From: Drosophila persimilis
Taxonomy: Eukaryota > Arthropoda > Insecta > Diptera > Drosophilidae
Length of the DNA: 64,000 nucleotides
NCBI RefSeq assembly: GCF_003286085.1
Contig: NW_020825312.1
Coordinates: 2,418,001-2,482,000 of the forward strand
Direction: 5' to 3'
Positions 12,691 through 28,032 of the stretch are shown here, piece by piece. The position numbers were made by a program, and so were the translations under genes. The notes under the pieces were generated by a model. It was not told the origin of the DNA. It did not search any database and worked only from the letters and a program-made list of their open reading frames with translations. Within the stretch, counting starts at the first letter, position 1. Every line of letters starts with the position of its first letter.

Positions 12691-14207
12691 TCTTCTTTCT
12701 TCTTCCCAGTTGCATCCAAAATCTGTCAAAATCGTATTACTTTGTTCCGTAATATCCACATATAACTGCCAGGGATATGCTAGGGTATTTAAGGCTGCGA
12801 CCTGCCAAAAACTAGCCTTTTCTTTACTGTTTTGTATTTTTTGCTTTTCGCTTTTCGCTCTTTGTTTTTTTCTTTTTTGGTTTTGGTTTTGGTTTTATCT
12901 CTGTGCCGTGTTCTTTTTGTTGTCCCACGACAACGACGCCGCGGCGATGACGACGACGTGCCAACTTTTTAATGCGGGATCAAGGTCTCGGAGAGCCACA
13001 GACACAGCCAGGGACACAGACGACACACGGACGAGGAAAGGCACACAGATACACACGATCGCAGAAAGATATCCCCAGGCCGCGGCCGGCCCGCGGAGTA
13101 GTGCCACAAGGCTGGCTGCTTGAACGGCAATATCCATTAAAAGTCTTCGATGGGGACGGTACGCGGTAGAGACTCCGCCGATCAGGCAAATGTTCTGATC
13201 CCGACTATGATGTGATAACAGAGCCATCCCCATTGATGATTGACTTGTCTTCATAGGGGTCAGAGGCAGAGTCGGAGCATGTGCCCGGAACAATCTCTGG
13301 ATATACACACTCGTACGCTTACTTATTCGCAAATTGTGAGCCAATCAAATGAATCGAATCGACTGGGGCTGGGACTGGGGCTGGGGCTGGAATCGCTTTG
13401 CGTGTCGACATCGACATCGACATCGGTTCAACAGCGATTACAAGAAGTTGTTGAGCCGGGGAATCGGCACGGTCAATGGGCAGTCGTCAATCGGCTATCG
13501 AGAGCCGGCTGTTCGCGAGAGAACGGCGAAGCAAACTACCTTGAACCCGCGAGTGAACGCGCCGCTGCAGCGTCGAACTGTGAGATACCTCAACACTGGA
13601 GAGAGCTGGCGGGTCCGGAACATGCACTCGGACTGCGACGACGGCGGCCGAGAGGGGGCTGGCTGTGTGCTCTCCCAACGACTGCACTGCACTTCGTGTC
13701 AAATGCAGTGCCGCCGTCGTTGCCGTTGCCTTTGCCGTTTCTGTTGCCTTTGCTATTTGTGAATTATTGCGCTCCATTGGCAGAGCGACAGCATTTGCAA
13801 TTTATGCGTTCGTTGTCGTCGCAGGTCGCCGTCGCCATCGCCGTCGCCGCCGCTGCCGTCGCCTTCCAGTCCAAGCGAATCCCATTCCGATTCCGAGTGC
13901 CACTATCTGAGGAGCACGGCGTCCTCCCCTCGCCCTTTCACAGCGTGTAATGAGCACCCAAATCCGCTACGGGTATAACAATTTCGAGAAGCACTTTGCA
14001 TCAGTCTAGATTCTAGGAGAAGATGCTCCACAAACAAGCCTAAGAAAGGGGTCATAGATCTGATACCCAAGCATTTACCCAAAGCCGAGATGTGCGACTC
14101 CTAATATGGTCTTTAAAAAGATCTCCCCATTGATCATTATTTACATCATTTCGCAATGCCATTCAATCTCTTTTTCCGCGCACATCCGCAATCATTTCTA
14201 AACACAT

Positions 14208-14234
14208 ACTCGTACTCGTACTCGTACTCGTACT
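14208..14234. repeat. CGTACT hexamer microsatellite
   Basis: About four copies of a CGTACT unit in tandem. The same hexamer recurs near 1905-1935 and 48950-49014. Confidence 0.85.
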
Positions 14235-17200
14235 TCAAGTCGTATTCGCATCTGCAGTATGCATATGCTCCAGTTTTTGGTCTTTTCGCTTATCGTCGAG
14301 CAAATTCGAGTTGCCAATTTCTGGCTCACGCTCCGCTGCCAGTGAAAGTTGTCAATGTACCCCCCAGCTCCAGCTCCAGCTCCAGCTCCAGCGCCAGTGC
14401 TAGCCCCTGCCACCGCCACCGCCACCGCCCCACCCACAACCAAGTCGTGGTCCACTTAAGGGGAGAATGATATTTCAGTTTCTATTTCTATTTAAATGGC
14501 GGCCAGCCAGCAGCAGCAGCAGCAGCGAGTCAGCCAATGACGCCGTCGCTCATTGCCATTAATATACATTTATCTTGCACCATTCGTATCTCGTGCCGGT
14601 GCACTTGTATCTGGTGTCTTGTTTCTTGTATCTTGTGTCTTGTATCTCTTGGTGTGGCTCGTGTCTTGTGGTATGTTGTGTTGTGCCGGTGTCGGGGCTG
14701 TCAGGTGTGAAGTAGGTGGAGTTTGCCAGACCGCCCGCCCAACTCTTGCTCCCATTTCCCGTTTAAGCTGCGCCTCGTTCGGCTCTGCTGCGTATCGGGT
14801 GTACGATTACCCGCCCCCATCGACGCACTGGACGATCTCGGACCCCATGTCCTCAATGTCCGATACAGGTTCCTCCGAATTCCTTAATTTACGGAACTAT
14901 CTACGAGCACAACGAGTATCTATGGAGCTGTCACTGCCGTCCATTGTGTCCGTCCATTGGTTTTATCTAACATACGAGTACTCATAGCTGGCCCCCTCAC
15001 CAGCCCCATCCCCTTCCCAGCCAAAAAAGAACGATTCTCAAGGTTAAGGCAGCGAAACTGCGAACAACAACAAAATATATACAAATTGCCAAAAAGTTTT
15101 TTGCGCTTGTTGCTCGACAACGACAACAAAAAACGAGCGCCAAAAACATTTTAACGTAATTTGTGCAGCAATCTAATTCAATACACAAAAGCTTTGCCAA
15201 ACACGGAGAGGGAGAGCAATAGACCCGAACAGATAGATAGAGAAAGAGAGAGAGAGAGCACTCCGGAGAGAGAGAGAGAGAGCGCACACATAAACTATAG
15301 CGACAGGTACGGTACGGGTGTACCGATAGATAGAGATACTCGTACTCCCGCTCCCGCTCGCACGAGAGCTGCGAGTGCTGCGAGCGCTCCGAGCGAATAA
15401 AAACAATTTGCGCCACAAAAATACAAAAATAAGGCAAAAAGTGACTCACAAAAAAGAGCCAAATGGGCAATTTTTCAGCATTTTACGAGTATTTTGCCCA
15501 AAATCTGGTTACCTTTTGGGTTTCTATTTAATCGGGTTGATGCGGGGGGAGGGGCAGAGAGCAGCCAAAGGGTTTATCTGTGGGGCTGGGCTGGGCACTT
15601 TTTAGGCGATTTTTCAGAGCGCTTTTCGTCAGTAATTGAATAAAGGAATTCAGATAGCTGTCATTGTCGGTTCGGAGGAGGTAGGAGCACCTGCCCTACT
15701 GCTTACCCTCCCCCTTTGGGTGGAACCTGACATTTTTACTCGCTTACGTGGGGGTTGTTCAACTCGGACAGCCTTCAGATTATCTATAGGGCCTGCCCAA
15801 CATCTACCATCGTCATTTTATCCTCATAGAAATGAGTGATTTTTAACCCAATTACTCGGATCACTTAGGGCAGTAATTGAATAGAGAAAAATCCGGATAT
15901 ATTAGTTTTGCGCCCTTCCACAAACACCCCCACCCGATAAGGGTATTCCCCGCTTCGACTGTGTTGGGCTTTTCTTTCATTTCTTTTCTTCCCTCGTTTT
16001 TTTTTTGGCAAATATCTGTACATTTAATTAACGCTCCATTCGACGCTGGCGTCGCTGTCGTGTGACAAACAACATTTTTCTACCGGCAAAAAAACAACAA
16101 GAACCCCCTCCCCCTTTGCCACCCCAGTGCTGTGGGGCAGGCAGGCAGATGTACGGGTGGACGGACGGACGCCAGCACGCCACACATGCATTAGGAGTGG
16201 AGTTGGAGATGTATCTGTTAGATACATAGCGCCAAAACAGCAGCAAAACAAAAAAAAAACCCACATCAGCGGAAAACGCCAGCTAACCTACGGCAGAGAT
16301 CCACAGCACACAGATACACACGCACACACAATTAAGTGATTTCGCTTGTTTTATTGTTGAACATTTTGTGGATTTTAGTTTTTTGTGCAAAAAGCATTTT
16401 TTTTTGCTTATAATTCATCATATTCCTTTATGGGCTGACATTCGCACACAAAATTCGTAGATACTCGAACGCACACTCACACAGACGCACACACACACAC
16501 GCACACCGATGTGCCCTACTCTTTCAGACCCCAAAAATATAAATGAATTTAGCCCCAGGGAGAATTTCGCAAAAAAAAAACAGAAAACAGAAAAAATCGC
16601 AGAAAATTGGGAGAGCAAATAAAAATTGCAAATGATTTGTGGCAGAAATGTTGCTGTTGTTGCTGCTGCTTTTGCTTTTGCTTTTAGTTTTTGTGTGCCC
16701 CTTCTGCTTCTCTGCTCATTAGTGCCGTTTTGTGTGTGTGGAGTGCCGTGCCCCCCTGCCCCCTGCCCCCCTGCCCCTCAGTCCATCCATCCATCACTCC
16801 CTACCACCCCTCCACATGTGTGTGTGCTGTATCGCCCCCGAGGCGAATATCTTTTGCATTTTGTCAACTTGATTTACGCGCAAACATTTTCAAGTTGTGT
16901 ATCTTTTTATTTTTTTATTTGTATTTTTAGTGGATTTACATTCAATTTTCCTGGCTCTCTCTCTCTCTTTATCTCTCTGTCTTCAAATGGATAAATTCGA
17001 ACCGTTCAATGTTCAATTGATTGGGTTCGAAATATGTCAGATTTCCCTGAAATTTGCGGCACTCACGCCCAGTTATTGGCTCGGTGTTTTGTGGTGACAC
17101 CTCCATTCGAAATGGCCTTGATTCAGATGATAATATTGATCCATGCAGTACTGACTCTTGGGGGCTGGCTCGCAAAGAAGAGATCCTCCTTGAGGCGGTA

Positions 17201-20200
17201 GCCCACTGATTCTGTATCTGTATCTCAGCCAAGACATCACCGAGCAGTTCTTTGACATGCTGCAAAATACACTAACCTCAAAAAGTTGATTGCGGCAGGC
17301 GATGGCATGACTCGGCGACGGGTGGGAGGGTGAGAGGTTGGGGGTGGTGGTGGTGCATACTCTTAGATACAAAAAAAATTGCAAATTGCAACGGCCACGA
17401 ATACGAACACAGGCGCTGCGCGCACACAGATGCACACGTGCTCACACAGACACCCCCGAAATGAACCGAAATTCGTAGCTGGCGACTGCACAGATACTTC
17501 TACCAATGCACGTTGCAGTGGCAGATACACACACACAGACAAACAGACACACACGACGAGATTCACGAACTCTGTCTGCAGTTGCAATGTTGCAAAAGGG
17601 AAAAACTGTCGACGATCACAGAAACTGTTTTCGTTGTTTTCTGTTTTCGGTTTTCGATTTTCGGTTTTCCGTCTTTGATTATTTTCAATACATAAGTTTT
17701 GGAAAAGTTCACTTTTCATTTGGCGGTTCCTTCCAGCCTCTGCCCTGCCTCAGCCCCTGTCCTCCGTCTCTGCTACTGCCACTGCCACTCTGCCTCTACC
17801 GCTGCCTCTGTTTCTGTTTTGGCAGCGTTGCGTATACGCCGCGTCGTGCGGCACACATGTAAATTATCTATTGTTGATTCGCGACACTTTTTGCCTCGTT
17901 TTCCTCTATTCTCGACTGCTTTTTTTGGTGCACTTTTTGCGTTTTATTTCAGTTCACTACATTTTTGGTTATTTTTGATGGCTGCCTGCCTGCCTGACTG
18001 CCTGCCTGCCCGAGAAGTTCCCGATGGGAGAGCGCTCCACACATGTGTGTGCGGACTGTGTACAGCAGCTTTTTTTTATTAGATGTCGTCGACGTCGTCG
18101 GGCATGAAAAATCGAACAAAATGCCAAAAAATAACAAACCGAAAGAGATTCCGAATCCGAATCCGAACCGAGACTCAACTCAACACTCAGCGATGTCGTC
18201 GTCGTCTGTTTCTGCTTCTGCTTCTGTTTCGGTCGGTGCCTTGCCTTTGCCTTTGCCTTTGCCCCGTCCCAGTGTCTGTATCTGTATCTGTGCCTGCGCC
18301 TGTATCTGTGTCTGGGAGCGGAGCGCGCCAACTTTTGCTTGAACTCAGATTCTCGAAACAGAGAGACACAGAGCGACACACAGAGAGAGAGAGAGCGCGA
18401 GAGCCCCATCGCGGAACAGAGCGTAGCCTCTAAGCTTTTTTAGTCAAAACATTTGCAAAATTTTTTCCACTTTTTGCCGGCGAGGAGCGTGCATTGGTGT
18501 GAGTGCGAGCGCCACTCTTGCGTCTTACACAAGCGTCTCTGTAGTGGTGCAGTGCCGCTCTCAAAGCTCACTCGCTCTCCCGCTCTGCTCGCAGCAGACT
18601 CTTCTAATATTGGGGCAGCAGCTCTCTGCTTTGCTCCGCTCTGCTTTGCTCCTCTCTGCTCTGCTCTATCCTGTGCCCCGCAACTTTTGGCGCGGCCTGC
18701 ACTTCGGGAGCGCTTTCGTTCGCTTCGTTTTATTTTGTGTATAATCTGTTTTTTATTTCGGTTTAATTTGCAGATTGGGCCAAAAAAGATTGCAAGAGGC
18801 GGGAAAGGGGGGAGACTCGATGGAGCCCTGAACTGAATCTACTCCATGCCACATCAGTGCCAGCTCAGCTGTGTCTCGACAGCGTCTCATCGCTTAATCA
18901 GCTCAACCTTTGGACCTGCTGACCAAATACCCAAACCGTTAAGTCAATTACGATTTGCCACTCCCACTCTCATCCCTCTCGGCCATGACCGCTCCCCCCC
19001 GTCCCCCCACCCATTGACGATTGTAGCGAGCGTCCCACAAAGAGCTCTGCTTTTATCGTGCCAGAAAATTTGCAAATTGTTCATTTGATTTCGTTGCTTT
19101 CCGGGTTGATTGCTGGAAGGGGTGGCCAGCGGACAGTGGGCAGTGGGCAGTCGGAGGGGGGGCGGATAGGGCCGGCAGTGGGACTGACAGGTGCCGAGGG
19201 ACGGACAGAGGAGCGAGTGGGGGCCGAAAGCGTGTACAAATATTAAGTAAATCATTGTATGATGTGTATGCAGAATTATTGTATAAATAAACAAGGCGCT
19301 TTTTTTATCACTATTTGTATTTTCTTTATAAACAGCAGATGCAAAAAGCGACCCTCGTACGGGTAGTACTACCTAAAAATACTCGTAACGCCCGAGCCCG
19401 TCCCGCAAGCGTACATCTGTCTGTGCAACAGTACAATGTTACACATGCTGTACGACTATATATCGTACGTTTGCTGACATCGTGTCTTTTGTGGCGTTTT
19501 TGCCCGATATTTTTACTTTCGACGGATTCTGCTTTGTTTTGGGGCTTCTGCAGTGCTGCAAAAACTGGCGGAAAAACACGAAAAATTACAAGTTATTTTT
19601 TTATGGTAAAAATAAAAATGCATTTTAAATGCCATTTCGAAAGAGAGGCCAAAACGAAACGAACATTTTCCCTTGAGTTGAAATTAAACGAATTGGCATT
19701 TGGTGGTGCAGTACTCAGAGATACAATTCTATCTCGCAGTGTGTGTATCTCTCTCTCTCTCTTGCCTCAACTCCTCTCTGGGGCATCTTTTGTGCAGTTT
19801 GTAGTTTAATTTTAGAATTTCTTTTATTGCATTGTTGCCAAGAATCTTGGCTGCTCCTCTTCTAGCCGTTCCTGTGTGTTGTTTACCAATGCATTCAGCT
19901 GTTTTTGCACCCCGTGTATCTCCGTGTATATCTGTACCTCTGTGCTCGTATCCGCCTGTGTTTGTGTGTTTGTGGATGTGATTGCGCCTTGGCTTTTGGT
20001 TCAGTAACCTATCGATTTGATTTTGTTTACCTTCCCAACTTGATAAAATGAAATGTCGGAGAAAGCAAAGCAAAGCGATTCGCAAATATTATGACATGCA
20101 TGACATTCGTATGAATGAATGAATGAATGAATAGGGAACGGAACCATATCCGTAGAGGAGATTGCCAGATACAGAATAGGCACTCACCCACTCCACTGAT

Positions 20201-23200
20201 TTATTGATTCGATTCAATATATTCGTAGAAAACAAACCTATTCCCTGATAACAAAAGAGCTTGCAAGACCTGGGGGCACGTACCTAGGGGTACGCTCTCT
20301 TCCATCCCGACCTAATGCAACATGTCGAACGAGTCTAATGCAATTACCTTAAATGACTGAAGAAATGCAATTTAGCGAAATATGTTCAAATCTTTGGGGT
20401 CTGAGAGTGGCATGGAATGGAATGGCCAACAGCTTAGGTGCCACAAGTATTTAACAACAGAACGGACAACAGTGGCAAGTGCCTCGTTTTCAGGTGACAA
20501 AAATGCAGCCGTGCGTAATATTCCCCCCTCCCCCACCACCCCTCTTCCGTTTGCTACTTTGTTGTCTGTGGGTTTTCCAATCCGGCGATGCGTTAAGTGT
20601 GAAAATCCGCACGCACCCAACCCTCTGATGGGTGAGGGAGAGGGAAACGGGAAACGGGAGAATGTTGCAGGGAAAGCCTCGCAACGCACATAGCATTGAC
20701 CAACCTTGTCGCTTGTGGCACAAAGACCCACCTCTAGCTCCGCCCCATCTCCAGTACCACGTGGGTCTTTTCGTTTAATGGCATTTATGTAAGTAATAGG
20801 ATTAGTGGGGACCATGGGTCGGACATCTTTTGCACCGAACCGACCTAAGTAGCTGCCAGACATGGCAGACTCTGACACTCCGCACCACTCTACCACTCTG
20901 CCACTCCGGCACTCTGTGGCCCACTCCGACACCGGAAGCACTTGCAGATGTTCTGCCAAACATTTCCTCGAGAACTAAATGAGTTTTGACATAGTTTTCC
21001 CTCGAGGAGTTGGCTAGAAGAGAACCCGAAACGAACCGAGAACCGAGAACCGAATCTCCCATCCCCATCCCCATCCCAATCCCATCCCATTCCAGCCACC
21101 GGTCCGGCCACCGAGGCGTATGCGCGTTTTTGCGTCTAGCAACTTTTCGAGGGCCCTCCGGGGAGTGTGTCAAATTCAAATTCAAATTCAAATTCAAATT
21201 GGCAGGCAGCACTCGTTAAATAGTTTGGGGACGAGAAGGTGTGGCGTTTCCCCGGAAGGGGGACTCCTATTATTTGCACGTGAAAGCGCTTCTCCCCAAA
21301 ACGAAAAATACTCGTACATACACATTTTTATGCTTCATGTGCGAGTATTTGCCGCTTCTTCTGGTCGGTGGCACTTCCGTTTGTCGTCTTGCCAGAGCCG
21401 CTAATAAACTTTATCGCGTTTTGTTCGCTTTGTTTGCTTTGCATGAAAGTGAAAACCCAGAGAGATGCGTCGTTGAAGGCTCTCCTTCGTTTAATTTTCC
21501 CCCTTCGCTCACAGCAAGTTTTATGGGCAGAAAAGTTTTAGCGCAGACAGCAGACATCAGACATCAGACAGCAGCCAGCCGCCAGACGAAAAGAGATAGT
21601 TACCAGCAAAGGGGGGCGAATATCTGAGATGCAACAACAGGAGAACAACAGGAGGACAACAGGAGAGCATCGGGAGACCCGAATGTGGGTGAAAGTCTTT
21701 GGTGTTCCACATTCGAGGAGCGAGGACTTGTGCTTTAATTAACTGACGTGAACTTAACGACGGATCCTTCGCTGCAAGGTCTCCGAAACCGTCGAAACTC
21801 GGAAACTCGGAAACTCGGAACCCCGGATTACCCTGTTCACCCTGAGAGGGGGGGGAGCCCAGCTTGAACACCAGCTGAGCAATTGTAATGAGGCTGTCTC
21901 TTTCTCACTCCCCTTTTCCACTTGTCCCCTCCCCCCTGACAGGCCGTAAATCAAATGAGGCAAATTTGTGGCAACAAAGGAGAGAACGAGCCATGAACAT
22001 GAGGCATGGGGCATGGGGCATGGGCCATCGGCCATGGGGCGCTTACAAAGTTTCCACTGCAGTTAAATGCAGTTGCAGGTTTACAATTTTATAGCTGCCT
22101 TGCCAACGCCCCCCGAGACGCCCCCGGGAACCCCTCCTCGTGAAGCAGTCTGTTGGGGGTTTGGTGGCAGGCTAGTGGCAAGCTCTGTGTGTATGCGTAT
22201 GTGTGTGTGTGTGTCTGGCTGCATTGTGCCCCCAGCACTGAGCATTTTTATGCTGTTTCTATTTGGCTGCAGACAAAAAGTGCACTTGTACGAACATTCG
22301 CAGTTTTTAGAGCCAGAAAAACGCAGCAGAACAAAAGTGTGGCCTGAAAGGAAAGACAGAGTGCGGTGGGGTGGGGTGGGGTGCGGCGGTAGGGGTATGT
22401 GGCAAGTGGAGAACTGTACATTCATGTGTGTGCAAATGCTAAATAAATGTGGGCTTTTTGTTCCAGCTCGTAAGAGCACGAGAACGAGTGCGAGTGCGAG
22501 TGCGAGTACGAGTATTGTGGATGAGGGATATGCATGCATTAATGAAAAGGTTCCCCAATTGTTTCCTGCCCCATGCCCATGGCCCCCATGCTGCTGCTGT
22601 TTTTCTTTTAAATATTTATACCTTTTTTTCTCTCGCTACCATCTCGGAGTACCGTCGGCTAATCGGATTTCCCAGCAGCCTCTTCTCTTTGATCTAATTT
22701 TTGCTTCACGTTTCAGCCTGATATCAAAGAACGGGGCGGGGTGCTGCCGCTACAGCCGAAAAAAACAGTTGGAAATATTTTAATGGCCTTATTTGTTCGT
22801 CTGCTGTTTACCTATTCCACCCTTCACCCCTCCAGCCAGCCACCCTTCCGTACGGCCACCCAGCCACACAACCCCCTTTCTCGATTCATCCTTTTGGCTC
22901 GGTAAAATGTTTATTGCATGGTAACGTTGTCGTCGTCATGTGGAAAACAACTCCCCCCTCCCTCGCCTGCAGGTCTGCCACCATCCTGCACAATCCTTCC
23001 ACCCACCATTCGGTGGCAAGACGAGCGAGCGATCTCAGAACAGGGCGTATGAAAATGTTACGCATACGCCCCGTGCTGCCTCGCGATAGGCTGTTGACAT
23101 GCATCGGCCAGCCCTCCTGCAGCCCTCCTGCAGCCCTCCTGCAACCCTTCTGGACCCCTCCGTAGATTGTTGTTTATTTTAAATAAAATACAGGCATTTC

Positions 23201-26200
23201 TTCTGTTTTTATTTTTGACATCTGCAGATGCAAGTGGGCGTGTCTAAAGGAGGAGGCCCCTACATACGAGCCCTCACTCTTCACGCTCCGCCGTTGACTG
23301 ATATCTGCAGCTGTGCGCTGCAATCAATGGGTGAACTTTTGGTAAAGCACATTCCAGGCTCCCATTTCCCTCCTGTTCTCCTCCCTCTGTGTCCCTTTAA
23401 TGTCTATCCTGGCTAATTACGAGACCAGGCAAGCGTTAAAAAAAAACCTTTTCATCGGAGCCCCAACTTTTGTGGCCCTGCGGCATGTGGGTGAACCCGT
23501 TTCGCTGACTTTTGACAACTTCAAAAGCATTTCAGCTAACATTTCTGCCCTTTCAACACACATGTGCGGGCCCTGCCGTGTCCCTGCCGCCCCACCTCCG
23601 TGGCTTTCCTCCCATGCCTGATGTTGAACCTAAGCTTCCGGCATGCCTGTGCCTGTGCCTGTGCCGCTGCCGCTGGCTCGAGTCTGTATTCATATTTCCA
23701 TCCATCTATCTTGCCATCTACTATTTATCTGTCATCTATCTAGGCAAGCATCCCTCTAACTAGCACGTATCTAGCCCATACGCAACGTTGTCAAGTGGCA
23801 GCCACAGCCAGCGATGCCACCAAGGCCAGCGAAAGCAGCCATCCACCAGAATTGTTGGGTGGCCAGCCATCCACTTGAGGCCAGAGGGCTCTCCATTCTC
23901 TATCACGTGGCATGCCACGCTCATGCCATCTGCTGTCTCTCAGGACTTTCACTTGCAGCAGCAGCAGCAGCAGCGAGGAATGTTTACAAATATGTTGTGA
24001 ATATTTCTAAATAGAGCTTTGAATAAGTTGAGAGGATAATTAAGGGGAGACCAATGCAAGAGTTCTGCGTAGTGCTTGCTCTTAGGCTTGGGATTGAATC
24101 CATCATGGAGCCCTCTCCACCCTCTCCGGCCTCTCTAGACCTGTAGTCACCTCGCCGCAAAGAGGCCAAACCTTGGGCGGCACAAAAGAACACCAGCTTA
24201 CAATTAATTCCGATGTTCTACACCCAAAACGAGACCCATTCTGCCCCCCTACTCCTCTTCTCATCATATGTCACGTTCGCTCTAGACTCCACAAAAACTA
24301 CACATTCAATGACGGGGCGAAAAAATCAGCAAAGAATGAGAAATTTTTCCGCGGCAACTGCAATAAAATGAGACAAAATGGAGGGGCAATGGGGGAAAGG
24401 GAATGCGACCGAAAAAATGCAATTTCCGTGCGGTTCGGTGGGTTTTTTAGTAGATTCTCGGTAGAGTGGGGCTGGGGCTGGGGCTGGGCGGCTGAGTGGG
24501 TGGTTGGGTTGGCTTCTGCGGCTGCCACTGTTGCCAAGTGCAAGCGTAGCGAAAAATTAAAAGAGAGAAAAAAGTTTAACGAATGTAAATTAAAGTTGTC
24601 ATTAATGACATGGCCCACACGTACGCCCCGCATAGATGCAGATACATTTACAGATGTAGATACAGATGCAGAGAGAGAGAGAAAGAGAATAGGTGGGTGT
24701 GTGGGTGTGTGAGAGGGAGAGAGAACATATAATTGCGCTCTTTTGGGCAACGCGTCGCTGGCTTCAAACCCATTAAAAATTGCAGCTACTTTCTGGCCAT
24801 GGGGTGGAGCGGGCAGACAGTCTCTGCCGCCGCACAGCCTCTGCTGGCCTGGCTGACCAGGGTGCTCGGCAGCTGCCCCTTCGGTGGGAGACCACCCCTT
24901 TTCCCTGGACAACTACGCCACTGCCCACGCCTCTTCCGCTGCCGCAGTCGCTGCCACTGCCACTGCCACTGTCGCTGCCACTGCCACTGCCACTGCTGCC
25001 ATTTGCCGTTAAAAATGTGTGGAGTCAACTGTACTTTTACGCTCACACACTCACGCATGCACACACACACACACTCACACAGACAGGGGGCATTTTTATA
25101 TACGAATTTTATTTCAATTCATTTAAAAAATATGTGTAATGCTTCCTTTTTTCTGCCGCTGCCACTGCCACTGCCACCGACGCAGCCACTGCGGCTATAG
25201 ATGCCACTGCTCTGACACTCTCCTCCGTCTCCCCTGCTCTGCTGCCGGCGCTCATCCTTTCGACTTTTGTGTTTCGATTGTCGATGGACACAGCACACAA
25301 CCCACCCACCACCCACCACCCACCATACACCATCAGTTTTAATGGCCAGCAAAAGGGGTCGAAGAAGGATGTGGAGAATGGAGGCTAAAGGATATGTGGT
25401 TCGCGCGCTCTTTGGGTGTCCGTCGCGCATTTTTTCAATAATTAATTTTTTGCGCGTAAATGAAATTTGCATGTAGATGAGGATACAAGTATATACACGC
25501 AGACAAATGCACATGCACATGCGTGTGTGTATCTCTGGGAGGCTGTTATATAATGTATGGATATATGGATGGATGGATGGATGGACGGATGGTCATGGTC
25601 TCTCTCGCTTGGGCAAGTAAATGGTTTCTGTGTTCTGTGTTCTGTATTCTGGCTTCTGACAGTGCATACGTTTTTGTTGCATACTTTTTGGCGCGCACGC
25701 CTCCTGTCCTTATCTCTTTCCCCCATGCATGGGGCTTATCTGGCATATCTGCGCTCGGACTGTACTCTTTTTTCTGCACTGTACTCTGCCACAGATCAAA
25801 CATTGCGTATACGAACACCTGGAACTTGGAGCAATCGCACCCAGCCGTATCCCCCTATCTACTCCAAGTCTATGCCCATTAAGATAGGTATACTCAGACA
25901 ATAAGCTAAAGTACTCACCAATTCAGCAGCCAATAATGATGGCTTGTTTTCCTTAGCCAAAGTTGTGTACCAAATGGGATTTCGGGGAATGTTGATTTAT
26001 GCCTGAAAAACTCTCCTTCTCCTTCTCTCTCTATTTCGTTTGCTCCTCTCCTCTCCTGTGTATAGTTTTAAGATGCTCGAATACTCGTGTTATCATAAAT
26101 GTTAATATAATTTGATGTTTAGCTTAGAACGCTCCGCTTATCTGAATGGATTTTTGTTTGGTTTTTGTTTTTGTTTTGTATTTTTTTTTCACACTACTAA

Positions 26201-28010
26201 TATTAGCTTTAATTTGTTTTTGTATACGTACGAAATGCTTTCGAAAACTGTTTTTACATGTTTTAGATCATAGTTTTGCTTTTGCTTTTGGTTTGCTTTT
26301 GCTTTTGCTTTTGCCACGATATGAATAATTTGAGATAATTTTTATATGGATATATATTGTGATATTGTGATGTTCTTCGATCTGATCCTCTATCGTTCTC
26401 TCTCTTTCGATCTCTCGCTTCTGCGAAGACTCCTTCTCTGCTCCGGGTCTCCGGGTCTCCGCGTTTCCGGGTCTCCTGTGTGCTGCTTAGCCAACGATGG
26501 CCGCACACAGATACGCACCGCACACACACATACACAAATGTACAGTTCTCGTTGCGCAACTTTGGCACAAAACTGTCCTTCTCCCCCGTTTCCTAGTATT
26601 CACTCGCGAAATGTTTAATGTTTAATGCTTAATGTTTCTTCTCCTTTCTCCTCCCTTGTTTTTGTCGATGGCTTCACCTCTCAAAGTTTTTTCATTCAAG
26701 ACTTTTTCAGAACATTTTCTCGACCGCGTTGACGAACGTAAAAATTCAAAATACTAAGACGAAAATTCAAATCCTAAGACAAAGTTTTCAATTTTATAAA
26801 CGACAAAATTGTGCTGCTGCTGCTTTTCAATGGATTTCCGTTAAGCTTTTCGTGGCTGTTTTTCCGTTGTTGTTTTTGTTTTTTTTTGTTTTAAAGACAC
26901 AAAAAAAATTTAACAAATTTTGGCTATTTCCTTTTTTTTGTATTCCGTTTTTTTGTTTTTTTTTTTTTTGGATTTTGTTTTTGAATTTCAGTTTTCACTT
27001 CTGCTGTTTTGCTGTTTTGCTGTTGCTTTTCTGTTTTCTGTTGCTGTTGGCTGTTTCGTTGATATATTTTCTATTTTTCCTGTTAACGATTATCGGTTTT
27101 CTGGGCTGCGGTTTTTGGGGGGGGGGCTGGAGGCTGGCTGTGGGGCTATTTCTTTTGATTTTTGTTCTGTTACTCTTTCCGGTTTTCCGGTTTTCTGTTT
27201 CTGTTTCGATTTCGTTTTCTGTTGCTATTTCTATTTCCGTTTTCGTGTGCTGTGTGTTGGCTCCTTCGTTTGGTTTCTATTTCCGGTTTGTTTGATCTGC
27301 TGTCTGCTTTGTGGTCTGGTTTATTGGCTGTTTGCTTTTGGTTGTGTGTTCTGTTCTTCTGTTTCTTCTGTTTGTTTGCTGGTTTCTTGGTTTGTTGCGC
27401 TCTGATTTGTTATTATCCTTCGATATCTGTGGTTGTCCTTTTATTGGGGTTCTCGTATTATGGTTACAGTTTTCTCTTTTATTATTCCTTTATCTACTCT
27501 ATTATTTGTTATTATTTTCTTGTTGCTGTTGTTGTAGTTGTTGTTTGTTGTAGTTGTAGTTGCTGTTGTTGTAGTTGTAGTTGTTGCTGTTGCTGTGTTT
27601 GTTGTAGTTGTTGTTTGTTGTATTCCAAATTTTGTTGTGAATTTTGTTTGTTAAATTTTGAGAAACTAACTGAAAATCACTTTTTGTTTTTCCATACAAC
27701 TGAAGATTAACTTTAATTTGTTGTACTATTTCCTCTTGATGTTGTTGTTGTTGCTGTTGATGTTGTTGTTGTTAGATCTTTGTTGTTGTTTTTTTTTTGT
27801 TTTGTCGTAGAATTGATTGATGGAAATTATATACAAATTATTCAGTTATTTAGTGATAAGAAGGTTTCAAAATAATAAGTTTAAATGATTGCACATAAGT
27901 TGTTATCGTTATCGTTATCGCTGCTATTATTATTACATTTGTATTATGTTGACGGATCTTCTATCGTCTTCGTTTTCGTTTTGGTATTATATAAATAGTA
28001 TTATATGTGT

Positions 28011-28032
28011 TATTATTATTATTATTATTATT
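28011..28032. repeat. ATT trinucleotide microsatellite
   Basis: Uninterrupted TAT/ATT run in an A/T-rich stretch. Confidence 0.9.

Noticed and set aside
13240-13950. 236-codon plus-strand frame
   Set aside because: Contains GLGLGLGL, STSTSTS and VAVAVAAAA tracts from microsatellites; overlapping frames on both strands are equally open.
22067-22783. 238-codon plus-strand frame
   Set aside because: Mixed simple-sequence translation (CMRMCVCVSG, TSASASASTS), no domain; judged chance.
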